Below are positions 10,860-38,456 of a stretch of DNA of 64,000 nt, piece after piece (within the stretch, counting starts at the first letter, position 1; every line of letters starts with the position of its first letter). The DNA is from Paragorgia papillata (taxonomy: Eukaryota; Cnidaria; Anthozoa; Scleralcyonacea; Coralliidae), in assembly GCA_035771165.1 (NCBI GenBank), contig JAWNZC010000320.1, positions 2,460,001-2,524,000 on the forward strand, written 5' to 3'. Below the pieces are notes generated by a model, which had not been told where the DNA came from, ran no database searches, and saw only the letters and a program-made list of their open reading frames with translations. The position numbers and the translations under genes were made by a program.

Positions 10860-12231
10860 TTTGCGGGCAGAAATCCTCTTTTTTTCAGGATCGGAGGAGG
10901 GGAAAAAATAAAATTATATTGATGATTCAGGAATGTTCAAATTTATCACAATAAATCTATATATCACAAGAAAGGATTTATAAAGCAACATAGTACAATG
11001 TATTGATATAATAGATTAGCCATTGCCTAACTGATTCAGATCAATAAGACACAAGAGTTAGCAAGACAAATTTTGCAGTGTTTACAGGATCTGTGCTAAC
11101 AGAGAACCACGCACAATCTGGTAGGCCCGCCATCACGGCACATCCAAGATATTTACATAAAGAGCGAGCTGCAGCTTGAAAGCACACGTGAGAGCGTCTT
11201 GCGGATCGGCCATGTTTTGCGCATGCCCATAATTCCATATTAGAGGACTGGAGCCTAAAGTTTTTCCTAAAGTCTGCCGGGTTCTGGTTCATGAATATTG
11301 CTCAAAACACGATCCAAACAATATTATTAAAACCAAAAGTGCAAAACCTCAGCAATTCAGCGTGTTTTGAAGTCATTTCAGCCATAAAAAGTGAGCTTCG
11401 GCAAGAACAAAACCATTGATTTTTATTATTTCGGATTCTTGACTTATTTATTCTTTTATTTTAAAAATAAAAGGATAAATTTTCAATTTTATTTTTATTC
11501 TGTTTTCCGGATTTTTAGCGTCGGCGGGCCCGTAAAACACAAAATAAAATTGGTGTGGCCTAAACCGATATAGCGTATACGGTGTTGTATTTCGTCCTTT
11601 TAGACTGTGCAACTTCTAATAAATTGTCCAATTCGTTGGTTTCTAGACTAGCAAAACGTTCTCGTTTTTCTCCTTGTTGACTGCGACAGGGCTCATTTGT
11701 ATTTGACATATTTTATTTACTTTTTAAAAAAACTTTTGCGGACGGTCATTTTGACTTTACAAACGGTGGGAAATTGCCATGTTTACATACAGTTATAGAA
11801 ACACAGCTTTCGGCCAATCAGCGCACAGGACGTGTAAATGTTATTTTATAAACAATCTTTGTATATTACATTCTTTAGTTTATGTTTACCCCCGAGCCCG
11901 GATGTAGGGCCGAAGGCCCAGAACCCAGTGAGGGTGCTAATCTCGACATGCGTGTAGTCCACTTTACACGCGTGTAGAAAAAGTGAGGGAGACGAAATCT
12001 GGGAAATAGTTTATCACGAGGTATAGGTAAGAATAGTTGAGTCCGCTTGAATATCTAAGGAAACAGCAAATTTCAAACTTGGAACGGCTGGATTGTGCAA
12101 TTGAAGCTTCGTCGATAGGAAATTCAGAAAATTCATTTCGGGGCGGAAGAATTGTATCGGGCTTGATGATTTCGTCTTCTCGCCCGCCGGCCTGCTTCGC
12201 CCCCACTTGCTTTTTAGCGGAAGACTGAACC
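10860..12231. other. No recognisable gene
   Basis: Only short open frames without recognisable domains, plus one MITE arm near 11780. Confidence 0.45.
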
Positions 12232-12354
12232 ATATATATAGATAGATAATTTAATCACTAAAACATTGCAGCCATTGGCTGAATTAAGTCAAGTTTACAA
12301 GTTATAAATTGATAAAAAATATTAACAATTAGCTATACAGGTATTAACCTATAC

Positions 12355-12822
12355 TTAATGATATGCTTTCAATGAGTTAAAAATAATGAAACTCTTCTTA
12401 AAACGGTCAGTCTTAACCCTAGGCATTGTAAATTTGCGCTTATTCTTTAAATTCACCGAAGAACTATTTACAGCAGGTAATAATTTATGTAGCTTATGAG
12501 TATTATCGTTCAAAATTTGCTGGAAAAGTTTGTCAGTGAGATGTTGGCGGCGTAGAGCAAAAGGGACTAATTCTGCAGTCACTAACGCTTGCTGGTATGA
12601 TATAGATGGATAAATTATGCGCATAGCACGCTTTTGAATTCTCTCAAGATCGTTTGAGAGATACTCGGATACACTATCGTGAAAAACTGGACAGGCATAC
12701 TCCATCAAAGATCTAATGCAAGATTTAAAAAATTGTACCAGTTCTTTACTACTTACTTTAGAGTTAAAAAATAGAGTCGCTTCGATGCTTTCTTTACAAT
12801 TTCGGTTACATGTTCGTTCCAT
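12355..12822 (-). pseudogene. LINE reverse transcriptase C-terminal region
   Basis: It continues the thumb in another frame with FKSCIRSLMEYACPVFHDS and LERIQKRAMRIIYP, the usual end of this LINE group, and stops at 12355, about 120 bases before the 3' tail. Confidence 0.8.
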
Positions 12823-13529
12823 TTCAAGTTACTTGACAGATTCAAACCCAAAATCTTGGCATGGTCTACGATCTCTAGAGTTTTGTCATTAACTGTAATA
12901 GGTTCTAGTTCTTTTTCAGATTTTGAAAAACTGATACGCATTTCTTTGCACTTAGCTTCGTTAAGCTGGAACTTGTCAGCTTCGGACTTGTTGGCTAGAT
13001 CATCTACTGCTTCCTGCATATGGCTAACTTCATTTTTCTGAATGGTTTCCATGATGGTTGAGTCGTCAACGTACTTCCACATGTTTGCGCCGGAGGTGTT
13101 AAGATCGTTGATCATGAAAACAAAAAGCCACGGCCCCAGTTTCGTCCCTTGTGGTACCCCTGATGGAATAGCACCCCACTCCGAGTAGCATTCTTGGCCA
13201 AGTTTGACTCTTTGCTCACGACAGGTCAAGAAATCTGTGATCCAGGCTACAATTCCATGTGGAATATCATACAACAAGAGCTTCTGAACCAATATGTGGT
13301 GGTCTATTAGATCGAATGCCTTTCTAAAGTCAAACAGTACAACCCTGACAGTTGCACCATTTCCATCAGTAAAACTGTTCCATGAATGCAACATACTAAT
13401 TAGTGCATAGGTAGTATTTGAGCCAGGCACAGTTCCAAATTGCTGGGGGTCGACTTTCTTTAACACGGCTGGTTTAAGGAATTCTTCCACAAAGTAGTCT
13501 TCTGCAACTTTAGAAAGGATAGGTGTCAA
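12753..13529 (-). pseudogene. LINE reverse transcriptase palm
   Basis: The segment includes VRVVLFDFRKAFDLIDHHIL (first catalytic Asp), GVPQGTKLGPWLFVFMINDL and KYVDDSTI (YVDD catalytic pair). It ends in the thumb (ASKRLYFLTLK), where the frame breaks. Confidence 0.85.
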
Positions 13530-13552
13530 AGAAATAGGTCGGAGATGTTTAT

Positions 13553-14830
13553 TTACATCTTGTACTGGCTTTTGCTTGGGTATTGGGCTTCACAAAATGT
13601 ACTGTTCATAATGGTCGTTATTGGACGTGCAAGAATGTCCGCGTTCTCCTTCAAAAGCCAACTTGGAATACTGTCGGGGCCAGATGCTTTCGTTGGGTTT
13701 AGTTTAGCCAATTTCTTAAGAACGGATTCTTCTGTGACTATAAGTTCATTTTCAGAGTCGGTATCTCTAGCAGCACTGATAGGTGGTAAAGGGATGAATT
13801 CGCTCATCGTAGAGAGGAATGCTTTGTTAATAACATTAGCAAGGTTATTTGGGGTCGACTCTTCCTGACCGCAGTCGATGTGCTGTAATACGGTTGTTGG
13901 ATCTACACGTTTTCTTGCGGCCACAGACATCCCGCTAAGTTTCTTAACTTCTTTCCACCAAGTCGCCGGGCTGCAATTTTTCAAATGCTTCACCTTTGAA
14001 TCGTAATACTTGGCGCGACATACTTTCCTCTCTCGATTTACATGGTTTCTAGGGAGTCGAAAAGTAACCATGTCTCCCCGAGCTAGTGCTTTCTGCCGAG
14101 CGCGAATCGTCTTTTTCAAGGATTGGTTAACCCAAGGGGGCTCATTAATAACAATTGTTTTTGACATCATAGGAAGAAGAATATCCATACCGGTGTTAAC
14201 GACCTTTTCCAAAATATTCACTTGTTCTTCACACGAGCTTTTGCTGTTAAGAGCGACACTGTCGTGAATATAGTCTTGAAGCCACGTTTCTGTAATACAG
14301 ACAAGGTCCAAATTTGTTTGATGGATAACTTCGCGTACTTCATCAATTTTTGGCGCTAGCGACATAACGTTAGAAAGCATCAACGAAGGAACAAACAAGT
14401 GTTGGAAGCTGGGCGTTCGGTTGTTTTGAGGAAAAATAAATACACAGTTAGTAGGGTTATGTTTCTTTAAATTAGCCGTTTTCATTCGAGCAGAACCAGT
14501 AACCACTGGAATATGGAATAGACTAGCTTCTTCTAGTTCTCTCGGGCTACATTTTAACAAGGAGGATGGTATTATACGATTATAAGAAATGCTGTGTGAT
14601 GCTAGTAGTCCCCCACGCTTGCCTATCGTTTTCCGTATAATTCCAGCTAACTTCAGAGCATTCCAAACAACTGGGTCGAAAGGCTTTGTCTGTTGTCGTG
14701 TTATTTGTATATTTCTGGAGACTTGAGCTTCAATTTGTGCCGTTGTTTTCCACCAAGAACGAAGCGACAGAAGAAAAGTTCTTGAATAAGACACCATAAT
14801 GACATTAGTATTAGCACTTGGGGTAATCAA
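13553..14830 (-). pseudogene. LINE ORF2, N-terminal part: partial endonuclease and start of RT
   Basis: The segment shows SLMLSNVMSLAPKIDEVREV and LDLVCITETWL, the AP-endonuclease start of CR1/Jockey-type LINEs. The remainder of the nuclease is absent. The pre-RT region (EPPWVNQSLKKTIRARQKA) and RT fingers (LNPTKASGPDSIPSWLLKE) follow. The frame is lost near 13555, where PIPK and LRPISLTP continue in another frame after a small deletion. Confidence 0.8.
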
Positions 14831-15536
14831 GATCGACCAAAATTTATTAAAATGTAAAACTTAAGAAAATTCAGCGGAGCAACAAAAAGCCAGCCTACCA
14901 CAACGTGGCGCCCGATCATAATACATGAAGTATTAGCCGTGAATAAAATGGCTAAATTTAAAGGTTATTTTGCACGTGGGGCATTATTTTGGACCTTGAG
15001 AGAACCAAAAATTGCGGTGACTGTGGTGGAGACTATTAACGGTAAGATCATTATATAATTTGTTCTGTTTTAGTTTAATAAAACGAAGAAACTTCAAAAC
15101 GAAACGCATTTTAAAAATTATCTCGCTCGCTAGATAACAGAATCATGTGTCCATTAATGGTTAATAAACTAGGTCAAAACGAGTGTTGCTTGTCAACCAT
15201 TGGTAATTAATGACTTTATTTAGTCTATTATAGCTCCAGGTGTATCCAGTGGCGTAGCCAAGGGGGGAGACGGTCGTCCCCCCCCCCCCCAATGGTCTCT
15301 GAAAAGTTTAATTCCGTTAAGAAACTTGTAGGGGGCGGGGTTACATTGTTTTAAGGCCAAGTTAGTAGACCAGTAATGTGTTACATATTTAGCAGGCATG
15401 CATATGCTATAGATTACAATACTAAGGTCTATACAAAATGCCTCCAAATTGTTTTTCATTTACGACTTGTTTATAAATATAAGTCTAAAGATATTCTGCC
15501 AGACATGTACCATTCTATGTTCTGGTTTGATTTCAA
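14831..15536. other. No recognisable gene; poly-C tract
   Basis: Includes a short C-run at about 15279-15291 beside GGCGTAGCCAAGGGGGG, a common transposon-end type sequence. No partner end was found. Confidence 0.4.
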
Positions 15537-15961
15537 CAAAATTATGTAATTTATGGCTTTCGGAGTACTCTTAAATACTTGCCTCAAAATGCAGGAAATA
15601 GTGTTTCAGAGACCCTAGAGTGCTCAAGTCCAAAATTTTCAGACAAATGTATATACCTTTAAGGGTTGCAAAGCATATTTCACCAACAATTACCACAACA
15701 TGCATTTCCAACAAATATCAAATTCTAATTCTCCTACCCCCCCCCCCCCCCCCTCCAGCCATGATGCTACTGCCTGTTGCAAACTTAAAGGAATGGGATA
15801 TTTTTAGGTGTTATGCAATTGATGAAATTGATAACCAAGATAAGTCCACATCAATTGATAACAATGTTGATTTCTATTTTCTAGTGTCTCTGAAACACTA
15901 TTTCCTGCATTTGAGGCAAGTATTTAAGAGTAATCTGAAAGCAATAAATTACATAATTTCG
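15537..15961. repeat. Inverted repeat element with ~72-bp arms
   Basis: The arms at 15537-15608 and 15889-15961 are reverse complements with few mismatches (shared TGAAACACTATTTCCTGCAT). The spacer holds a second C-run (about 15739-15753). Confidence 0.75.
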
Positions 15962-15994
15962 AGAGACTCTCAGGCCTCAAATTTGATAGTAAAT

Positions 15995-16944
15995 GGCCAG
16001 TAGCAATGCACAGTAGCCAGTAGCAATGCACAGTAGCCACATAGCCAGTAGCAATGTACAGTAGCCATGTAGCCAGTAGCAATGTACAGTAGCCACATAG
16101 CCAGTAGCAATGTACAGTAGCTATGTAGCCAGTAGCAATGTACAGTAACCATGTAGCCAGTAGCAATGTACAGTAGCCACATAGCCAGTAGCAATGTACA
16201 GTAACCATGTAGCCAGTAGCAATGTACAGTAACCATGTAGCCAGTAGCAATGTACAGTGGCTATGTAGCCAGTAGCAATGTACATTAGCTTTGTAGCCAG
16301 TAACAATGTACAGTGGCCACATAGCCAGTAGCAATGTACAGTAGCCACATAGCCAGTAGCAATGTACAGTAGCCACATAGCCAGTAGCAATGTACAGTAG
16401 CCACATAGCCAGTAGCAATGTACAGTAGCTATGTAGCCAGTAGCAATGTACAGTAGCCATGTAGCCAGTAGCAATGTACAGTAGCCATGTAGCTAGTAGT
16501 AATGCACAGTAGCCATGTAGCTAGTAGTAATGCACAGTAGCCACATAGCCAGTAACAATGTACAGTAGCTATGTAGCCAGTAGCAATGCACAGTAGCCAT
16601 GTATCAGTAGCAATGCACAGTAGCCACATGGCCAGTAGCATTGCACAGTAGCCACATAGCCAGTAGCAATGCACAGTAGCCACATAGCCAGTAGCAATGC
16701 ACAGTAGCCACATAGCCAGTAGCAATGTACAGTAGCTATGTAGCCAGTTTCCACACAGCCAGTAGCAATGTACAGTAGCTATGTAGCCAGTTTCTACATA
16801 GCCAGTAGCAATGGACAGTAGCCATGTAGCCAGTAGCAATGCACAGTAGCCTTGTAGCCAGTAGCCAATAACCATGTACTGTAGCCATGTGGTCAGTGGC
16901 CATGTAGCCAGTGGCCAATAAGCCAGTAGCCATGTAGCCAGTAA
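15995..16944. repeat. 28-bp minisatellite, about 33 units
   Basis: The unit, with core AGCCAGTAGCAATGTACAGT followed by AGCCACAT or AGCCATGT, repeats with point variants. Long open frames on the minus strand are products of this repeat and should not be annotated as genes. Confidence 0.95.
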
Positions 16945-17033
16945 CTTACTGTCTCGTACTGACGTACTCCTAGCCAGTATATAGACCATTCTTACAGACT
17001 AACTAATTAGGGACACTATATAAAGTTAGTTTT

Positions 17034-17259
17034 AAGCCCTAATCAAACGAGAACGCAAGTCATCGCAAGTTGGCAGTCAGAATTTCTGTGGCGGTCGTTT
17101 GAACACCCAAATTAACAAAATAAAGGTTTCATGAGTGTTTTAAACAAGTTTTAACTTTGTCACGGTACATGATATTTTCGGCAAACTATTCAGAGCGGCT
17201 GGCTGAGATAGCGTGACTGCCAACTTGCGATGACTTGCGTTCTCGTTTGATTAGGGCTT
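17034..17259. repeat. MITE with perfect 46-bp terminal inverted repeats
   Basis: 17034-17079 and 17214-17259 are exact reverse complements (outer end AAGCCCTAATCAAACGAGAA). The length is 226 bp with no coding capacity. Confidence 0.85.
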
Positions 17260-17261
17260 TA

Positions 17262-17425
17262 GTGAGGATAGAAACTGGAGAACCAGGAGGAAAAACCCCA
17301 AGACACAGGAGAGAACCAACAAGTCAACAACTTTACTCACATGGAGCCTATCCAAGTCCTAACTCTGTTCGACCGGGCTTAACTTCAGTGGTGAGAGGCA
17401 ACGCGCTAGAAGCATTCACCACCCA
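17262..17425 (-). repeat. 5S-rRNA-derived SINE, diverged copy
   Basis: In reverse orientation it carries a diverged head, AGTTAAGCCCGGTCGAACAG, then the body with CTCTCCTGTGTCTTGGGG and a CCTCCTGG end. Like the copy at 5541 it lacks part of the 5S-like middle. Confidence 0.6.
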
Positions 17426-17439
17426 TGCCTCTCAAGTCT

Positions 17440-18020
17440 TAACATCGCATTCTACATCACTCAAGATTGTTGAACGATGTTGAATAATGTTGAAAGCACG
17501 AGTGACCAAATGAATTCAACATCGTTCAACATTCATGAATGACAATTAATTGAACGCGGGCTACCACAAAAGCTGGAATCGAGTCGTGTCGCAGTGCTTG
17601 CCATCCTGGGGTTCCTTCGATTCTCGTTTTTTCTTTTTCTTGCTACTTTATTTCCATCTGCTTGGCGATTGTGTAATTTATCAACGTTTTCTACGGCTGG
17701 CACTTCCACTTTGGCCATTTTGTCGAGTACGATTTACTTGACCCAGGCTCTCACACTGACAAAATCCCGCATGGCGCATGTCTCTGTTTAACAAAGTTGA
17801 ATGAAACGTAGCCAAATGCGTTCAACACCTTTTAGCATTTTGAGAACAATAGAAATGTTGAACGCGTGTTGAACGAAATTTTGAACATGTTCAAATTTCG
17901 TTCAACATCATTCAACAACGTTCAACAACATTCAACAGGGGTGGCCAAACGCTTTCAACATGTTGAATTCAACAATGTTGACGATATTGAATGAAATGCT
18001 GAAAGCGTTTGGCCAGGCCT
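17440..18020. repeat. MITE-like region rich in GTTCAACA/TGTTGAAC motifs
   Basis: Dense direct and inverted copies of TTCAACA occur across the region. It ends in a hairpin with GGCCAAACGCTTTCA arms at about 17943 and 18014. Such subterminal motif arrays usually mark DNA transposon ends; the exact limits are unclear. Confidence 0.5.
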
Positions 18021-18329
18021 TGTATCTATTTTACCATAGTCAATCGAGAAATGGTGTGGAAATTGAACGAAAGTCTTTGTTCTATCGTCAGTTTTGTTCA
18101 CGTTTATGCAAAATTACATGTGCACGGTGAGGACAATGTAGTTTTGGTATAATGAAGCAATTATCCAATAGCAGCGTTTGGGTTCAAGCACTCAACCGTG
18201 TTATTTAAATATGAATAAGCTGAAAACAAAAGAGTTGTGCATAGTGAAGGCCGTCTCAACATAAAACCACAGCTCATTGTAGGCGCTTTGAAGTTTACCG
18301 GGTTTCGAGATCATATCTCAGGAAGTGAT

Positions 18330-18735
18330 TACTATGCATGGACCGGGCTGGACCGGTTAGCCGGGATGATTTTAACCCGCAAAAGCATCTTCACGAAGAC
18401 TATAATTAATCTATTAAGTCTTCGATGCGATTACGAAATACGTAAGCACAGTTTTGATGCTCTATTTCAGTTCCTTTCAGCCTTATTTGTTCACATAGGC
18501 AAGTAAACGAACGCGTATCGAAGCGTGTTAAACAGCTTTTCAGCCCGCTTTGCCGGGGCGAAACGATTACATGGACGTTTTTATCCCGGTTAACCAGGCT
18601 AGCCCTGTTGTGACAATCGGGATCCCGGCAAACCGGGCCATGTAATCAAAAAGCCTGGAAAAAAACATGCGTTTTATATACATAGGACGCGACCTAGCCA
18701 GGCTAACCGCGGGCTAGCCCGGTCCATGTAATCCG
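18330..18735. repeat. Palindrome-rich non-autonomous element
   Basis: Inverted copies of GGGCTAGCCCGGTCCATGTA-like and ACCGGGCTGGACCGG-like segments occur at both ends. The boundaries are not certain. Confidence 0.4.
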
Positions 18736-18741
18736 GAACCC

Positions 18742-18823
18742 CCTCAATTGACTATGATTTTACTCCGACTAACGCCAGACGATTTCAGTCGTTACAGGGA
18801 AAATCCATTGATGGGAAAGGGTT
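18742..18823. repeat. Partial TTAA MITE with CTAACGCCAGACGATT core
   Basis: Carries GACTAACGCCAGACGATTTC, the core shared with the copies at 26822, 39548, 39661, 41191 and 48794. One end runs into the TA-flanked MITE at 18825. Confidence 0.5.
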
Positions 18824-18967
18824 ACAGTCAAAATGGAAATACCTACCCACTTCTACTTCTGTAGTTTGTTGTGTATTACTGTATTTCTGTAGTCGCACTG
18901 AAACGTATGAATTTTTTTGGTCGAAAAATGTGAATAAAAAGTATAATTTAGCTTTCATGGAATTTAA

Positions 18968-19411
18968 AGACATTGGCAACAAAAATTAAGTTTGTCTTAT
19001 TTGAAAGAACTCATGAAATTGTAACAGAAGATCCTTTACAATTGTTTGGTATCTTTCTTCGTTTTCAAGATATTTCAATTTGTTTAATATGTAAATGAGA
19101 TGGACGTCAGGAGGAGGATACAGTATTTTCACACGTAGCAAAATCAGTTATATCTCCAAGTTTGCTTAACGAAATAACTTGAAACTGTGCACATAAAACC
19201 GCCTTGTGACACTGAACATTTCATAAGTGATTTTGCTTTGTGCAAAAATACTGCACCCGCTCCTGACGTCAGAGCCCATCTCATTTACATATTAAACAAA
19301 TTGAAATATCTTGCAAACGAAGAAAGACCAAAAAAGTTGTAAAAGATCTTCTATTATAATTTCACGAGTTCTTTCAAATTAAACAAACTTAATTTTTATT
19401 GCCAATACCCT
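18968..19411. mobile_element. Long-TIR MITE (family B) inserted in a TTAA
   Basis: Arms of about 125 bp (left end AGACATTGGCAACAAAAATT, inner part TTATTTGAAAGAACTC) flank a short centre. The left TTAA is at 18964-18967. The right TTAA is recovered only after removing the TA-flanked insertion at 19415-19612. Related copies lie at 25205-25679 and 30669-32761. Confidence 0.8.
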
Positions 19412-19414
19412 TTA

Positions 19415-19612
19415 CAGTTGATTTCTCGGAAGTTCGGAATTACGTTGCCAAGGTTGAAAATTATCCAATCAAATTGTGAGCTTTGGATCAAAACTCATTC
19501 TGATTGGATAATTTTTCAACCTTAGCAACGTAATTCGGGACTTCCGAACGAATATTTGAACTTCCCAACGTTCTTCGCAACACACGGCGGTAAAGTAATG
19601 TGAAATCAACTG
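19415..19612. mobile_element. TA-flanked MITE (family C)
   Basis: Ends CAGTTGATTTC...GAAATCAACTG lie exactly between TA dinucleotides (19413-19414 and 19613-19614). Internal inverted arms contain AATTACGTTGCCAAGGTTG. It lies inside the target duplication of the family B MITE. Confidence 0.8.
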
Positions 19613-19826
19613 TAATCATAATATAACCAATGTTTCTCCCAAATCAATACCAACGAACAGATATATAGCGAATGTTATCGCTAGATTTTTCTCACGTTTC
19701 TGTAGCGGCTACATGCAGAAATACAGTAATACACATTACAAATTACAAATTACAGAAGCAGAAGTGGGAAGGTATTTCCATTTTGACTGTAAAGGAGACG
19801 TCAGGCAATTTAGGCCGAAACAAACG

Positions 19827-19832
19827 TTTATT
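19827..19832 (-). terminator. Poly(A) signal AATAAA of the EGF-TLDc gene
   Basis: A canonical AATAAA lies 113 bases downstream of the stop codon in the gene's orientation. Confidence 0.65.
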
Positions 19833-19944
19833 ACTGATCAAAGTTAAGTATACACGAATACATCATAGGCAAAAGCTATACGTACGATACATGTGCTATG
19901 TGCTTTTTAGTTCGTTATGCAAAAGTGGAAAAAGTCTAGTAAGA

Positions 19945-35800
<15,856 letters not shown>

Positions 35801-36236
35801 CCTTGGTAAAGAGAAACGCAATTTAATAGTTGATAATTGAATTCAGTTCGGTTCAAATAGGCATTTCACTAAAAGTTTTAACAATTTTTTCAGAAACAAA
35901 ATTCTTCTAAACTTCTCAAAAATAACGGGTTTAAATTTTATAAAAACACAAAAGAGATACTAGAAACATGCACAGAAGTACGGATGGTCAGAATTAAAGC
36001 GAGATTGAAAGGGATTGCAAATGTGACATCTTGTTATCGGCTCGGCAGCAATCAAGTTTAGGCCAATTTGTGTAAAAACTTGCTCTTAAAGGTTGAGAAA
36101 TCCTCCACAGTTGTTATAGGTGACTGGTATATTTTATATAACAATTGAGGCTAAAACTAGTGTGACATAGCCCTTTTAAAGCGAAAGAGGAGTATAGGAA
36201 CTACAGTATATATACACAAATATATGCGAGTCTTAC

Positions 36237-36295
36237 CTTAGAAAATCCGGTTTGTCGCCAACTGTTTCTGTCGCTAAGAGGATCTGGTTTGTTCT
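36237..36295 (-). other. EGF-TLDc gene, non-coding first exon
   Basis: Ends in the strong donor TTCTAAG|GTAAGA at 36237. The start is placed at a TTCAGA initiator-like site about 33 bases after the TATA box. The intron to the signal-peptide exon is about 436 bases. Confidence 0.6.
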
Positions 36296-36318
36296 GAACG
36301 TACGTTCTCCACCGCGTC

Positions 36319-36328
36319 TTTTATATAA
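36319..36328 (-). promoter_or_regulatory. TATA box of the EGF-TLDc gene
   Basis: TATATAAAAG lies about 30 bases upstream of the predicted first exon, in the right orientation. Confidence 0.65.
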
Positions 36329-37084
36329 TAAGCCAGTATTCAGTTAAGTAGTTTTTCATTTAATTTCTGCTGTGCTAGTAAGCGTGATAATTAACGATTA
36401 ATTGCCTATATCAACAATTGTTTCCAGCAAAATCGTTTTTTTAATAACGAGGAATTCCTGCATTCGAATTGAGTTTGCTTTGACCAAATTACTAAAGAAA
36501 TTAAGGAATGCATGCTTGTTGATACAGTAATCTGAATTGTTTTAATTGAAAATGAAATTGAAATGACACATAAAGATATTTTGCAAGCAATTAGAAATCA
36601 ATACTGTTGTAAGAAGCCACGCACATGCATGTATTGCTTGCTTTAACTGCAAAAATGTTCGGACTTATAACTTTCGGACGCGATACACTCGGACAAAAGA
36701 AACATTCTGACGATTTTTTGACAAATTTCGGACGTTTTTTCTTGAAGTTTCTGACGCTTTCAAAACACTGTGAGACGAGACAATGTGTAAATAGTTTTAA
36801 ATTTATTGAACACAATTCCGTTGAGACACTATACAGCTTAAACTTAACGCCTACAAACGCCTAACGTGGGTGTTTACAAAACAAATAAATTTCCAACGCA
36901 GCCAGGTGAAGAATCCGGTCAGTATCTGCTCTATTTAAAACCTTGCCTACGCAGCAATCTACTTTTTTACACCCTGAACGAAAACAATCTCATGTCAGAA
37001 AGAATTCGCCCACACTCTATATTGAGTAGCCCGGCTATTGGAGATCACATTCAACCCTTAAATTTTTACTAATATTTAAAGGTA

Positions 37085-37308
37085 AATGACTGGGGGCTAA
37101 TGATCCTTCGCAGCCTGGCCGTATCGAGACATATCAAAGGCAGCCACCATACGACACAGTTCAGACCATGGATCACAGCTAAGATGTTGGGTGTTGTTTT
37201 TATGGAAGGAGGAAAACCGGAGAACCCGGCGAAAAACACTCGAAGCACAGGAGAGATCAACTACAACTCTACTCACACGAATTCTAAGCCCGACAACGGG
37301 GTCATTCC
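37085..37308 (-). repeat. 5S-rRNA-derived SINE, 5'-truncated, tail type 2
   Basis: In reverse orientation it begins in the 5S-like GGGAATGACCCCGTTGTCGG, runs through the body, and ends in the same tail as 24611-24960 (GAACTGTGTCGTATGG, TTTGATATGTC). Confidence 0.8.
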
Positions 37309-37760
37309 CAAATACTTCGACCTACCAAAAATCATACACTATTCGGACAACAATAACATGGAACATACTACCAAAAACAATTAAAACAAAAAACATCACA
37401 CTCTCAAACTTCAAGAAGTTACTATTCAACTACTACGTTAACGCACTTAACAACACATATGACGTAGGCGCTCCACGAACATGGAAAAGCATATGTTTAA
37501 AAAGCAACACAGCTCGAAGCCTTGTGAACACACTATCGTGTTGCTTTTAGTAGATATCGTAATAAATTTAATGTATTTAATGTATATCGTTATGTATTTT
37601 CAAAGTAACTGTTAAATCGTACTTGTTTTGTGGGGCCGCAGTAATTGGCACTAGCTGTTGCGGTTACCCATGCAGCCTAATTGTCTTAATGTCTGTATTT
37701 ATGTTTGTAATGTGTATGGCAAAGTTATTCAAATAAAATAAAATAAAATAAACAATTGAC
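37309..37760 (+). repeat. LINE 3' end fragment
   Basis: Encodes TTITWNILPKTIKTKNITLS, FKKLLFNYYVNAL and RTWKSICLKSNTARSLVNTL then CCF-stop, a distinctive LINE C-terminus. It is followed by a 3' UTR and an (AAATA)n tail at 37733-37752. Confidence 0.75.
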
Positions 37761-38456
37761 GTCAAAACGTGCATTCTTCCGTTGCTGACCCCCAAACCAG
37801 AGGCGACCAATTTTGAAACAAAAATATGTTTTCCACAAAGTTAGGCGGTCAACCAGATTTCTGACTAGGGTTAGAGGTTGTTCAGAAGACTTGTGGTTGG
37901 AGGTTATTCAGAAGATTGTCAAAATATTGGGACTCATTGAAGCTTGACGACAAATTTTGAAAAACAAATCTGACGACATATTTTGGAAAAGCCTCGAAAA
38001 AACTGGACGGGTCCTTTTGAGTTATCCTTTTCAACCTCGATCAGGGCGAACACATAGTTTGCCAGACCTAGTCTTAAATGGCATTGGCGTGCCTATTGAG
38101 TTTGCGACTTTGCGCGAACCAAAGACCCGCTTACACAGGCTGCGGTATTTATTCTTTTGACACATGCGATCAAATGGATAGACTTGTCAGTGTATTGGAC
38201 TGTTTGGCAGAATTATGTATCCTGTCCAGTGTTCCTTGCTCTTATGGCATTGACCGCTGAACTTATTCTGCCCAATGTGTTTTATTTGACTGTGGGCTCA
38301 GCTGTTCAACCCTATTCAAAATAAGATGCACGGATTACGCATGCGTTATGTCAGTGTCGGATCTATACTCGTCGCGTACCTAATGCTGATCCGGTATCGG
38401 AACTATATCCATGCACGGTGAAATCCATTGCAGCCATTTGCAAAATTTGTAAAGGA

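Larger units (their letters stand above)
12232..14830 (-). mobile_element. CR1/Jockey-like LINE, internally deleted and frameshifted
   Basis: The relic runs from a pre-endonuclease region through a truncated endonuclease and reverse transcriptase to a 3' UTR ending in a short ATCT/AT-rich tail (12232-12260). About 150 residues of endonuclease are missing: CITETWLQDY is followed at once by the linker to RT. At least two frame breaks split RT (about 13540 and 12790). It is a dead copy. Confidence 0.85.
18825..19789. mobile_element. TA-flanked MITE (family A), split by two younger insertions
   Basis: Its termini CAGTCAAAATGGAAATACC and the matching inverted end are flanked by TA, as in Tc1/mariner. 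An uninterrupted 300-bp copy lies at 43620-43919. Alignment by eye shows that 18968-19612 is inserted after GAATTTAA. Confidence 0.85.

Noticed and set aside
15995..16944. CRISPR array
   Set aside because: Units are contiguous without unique spacers and the context is eukaryotic.
15924..16989. Long minus-strand open frames (up to 186 codons) as genes
   Set aside because: They are the 28-bp minisatellite read in different frames; no domain and no composition like a real protein.
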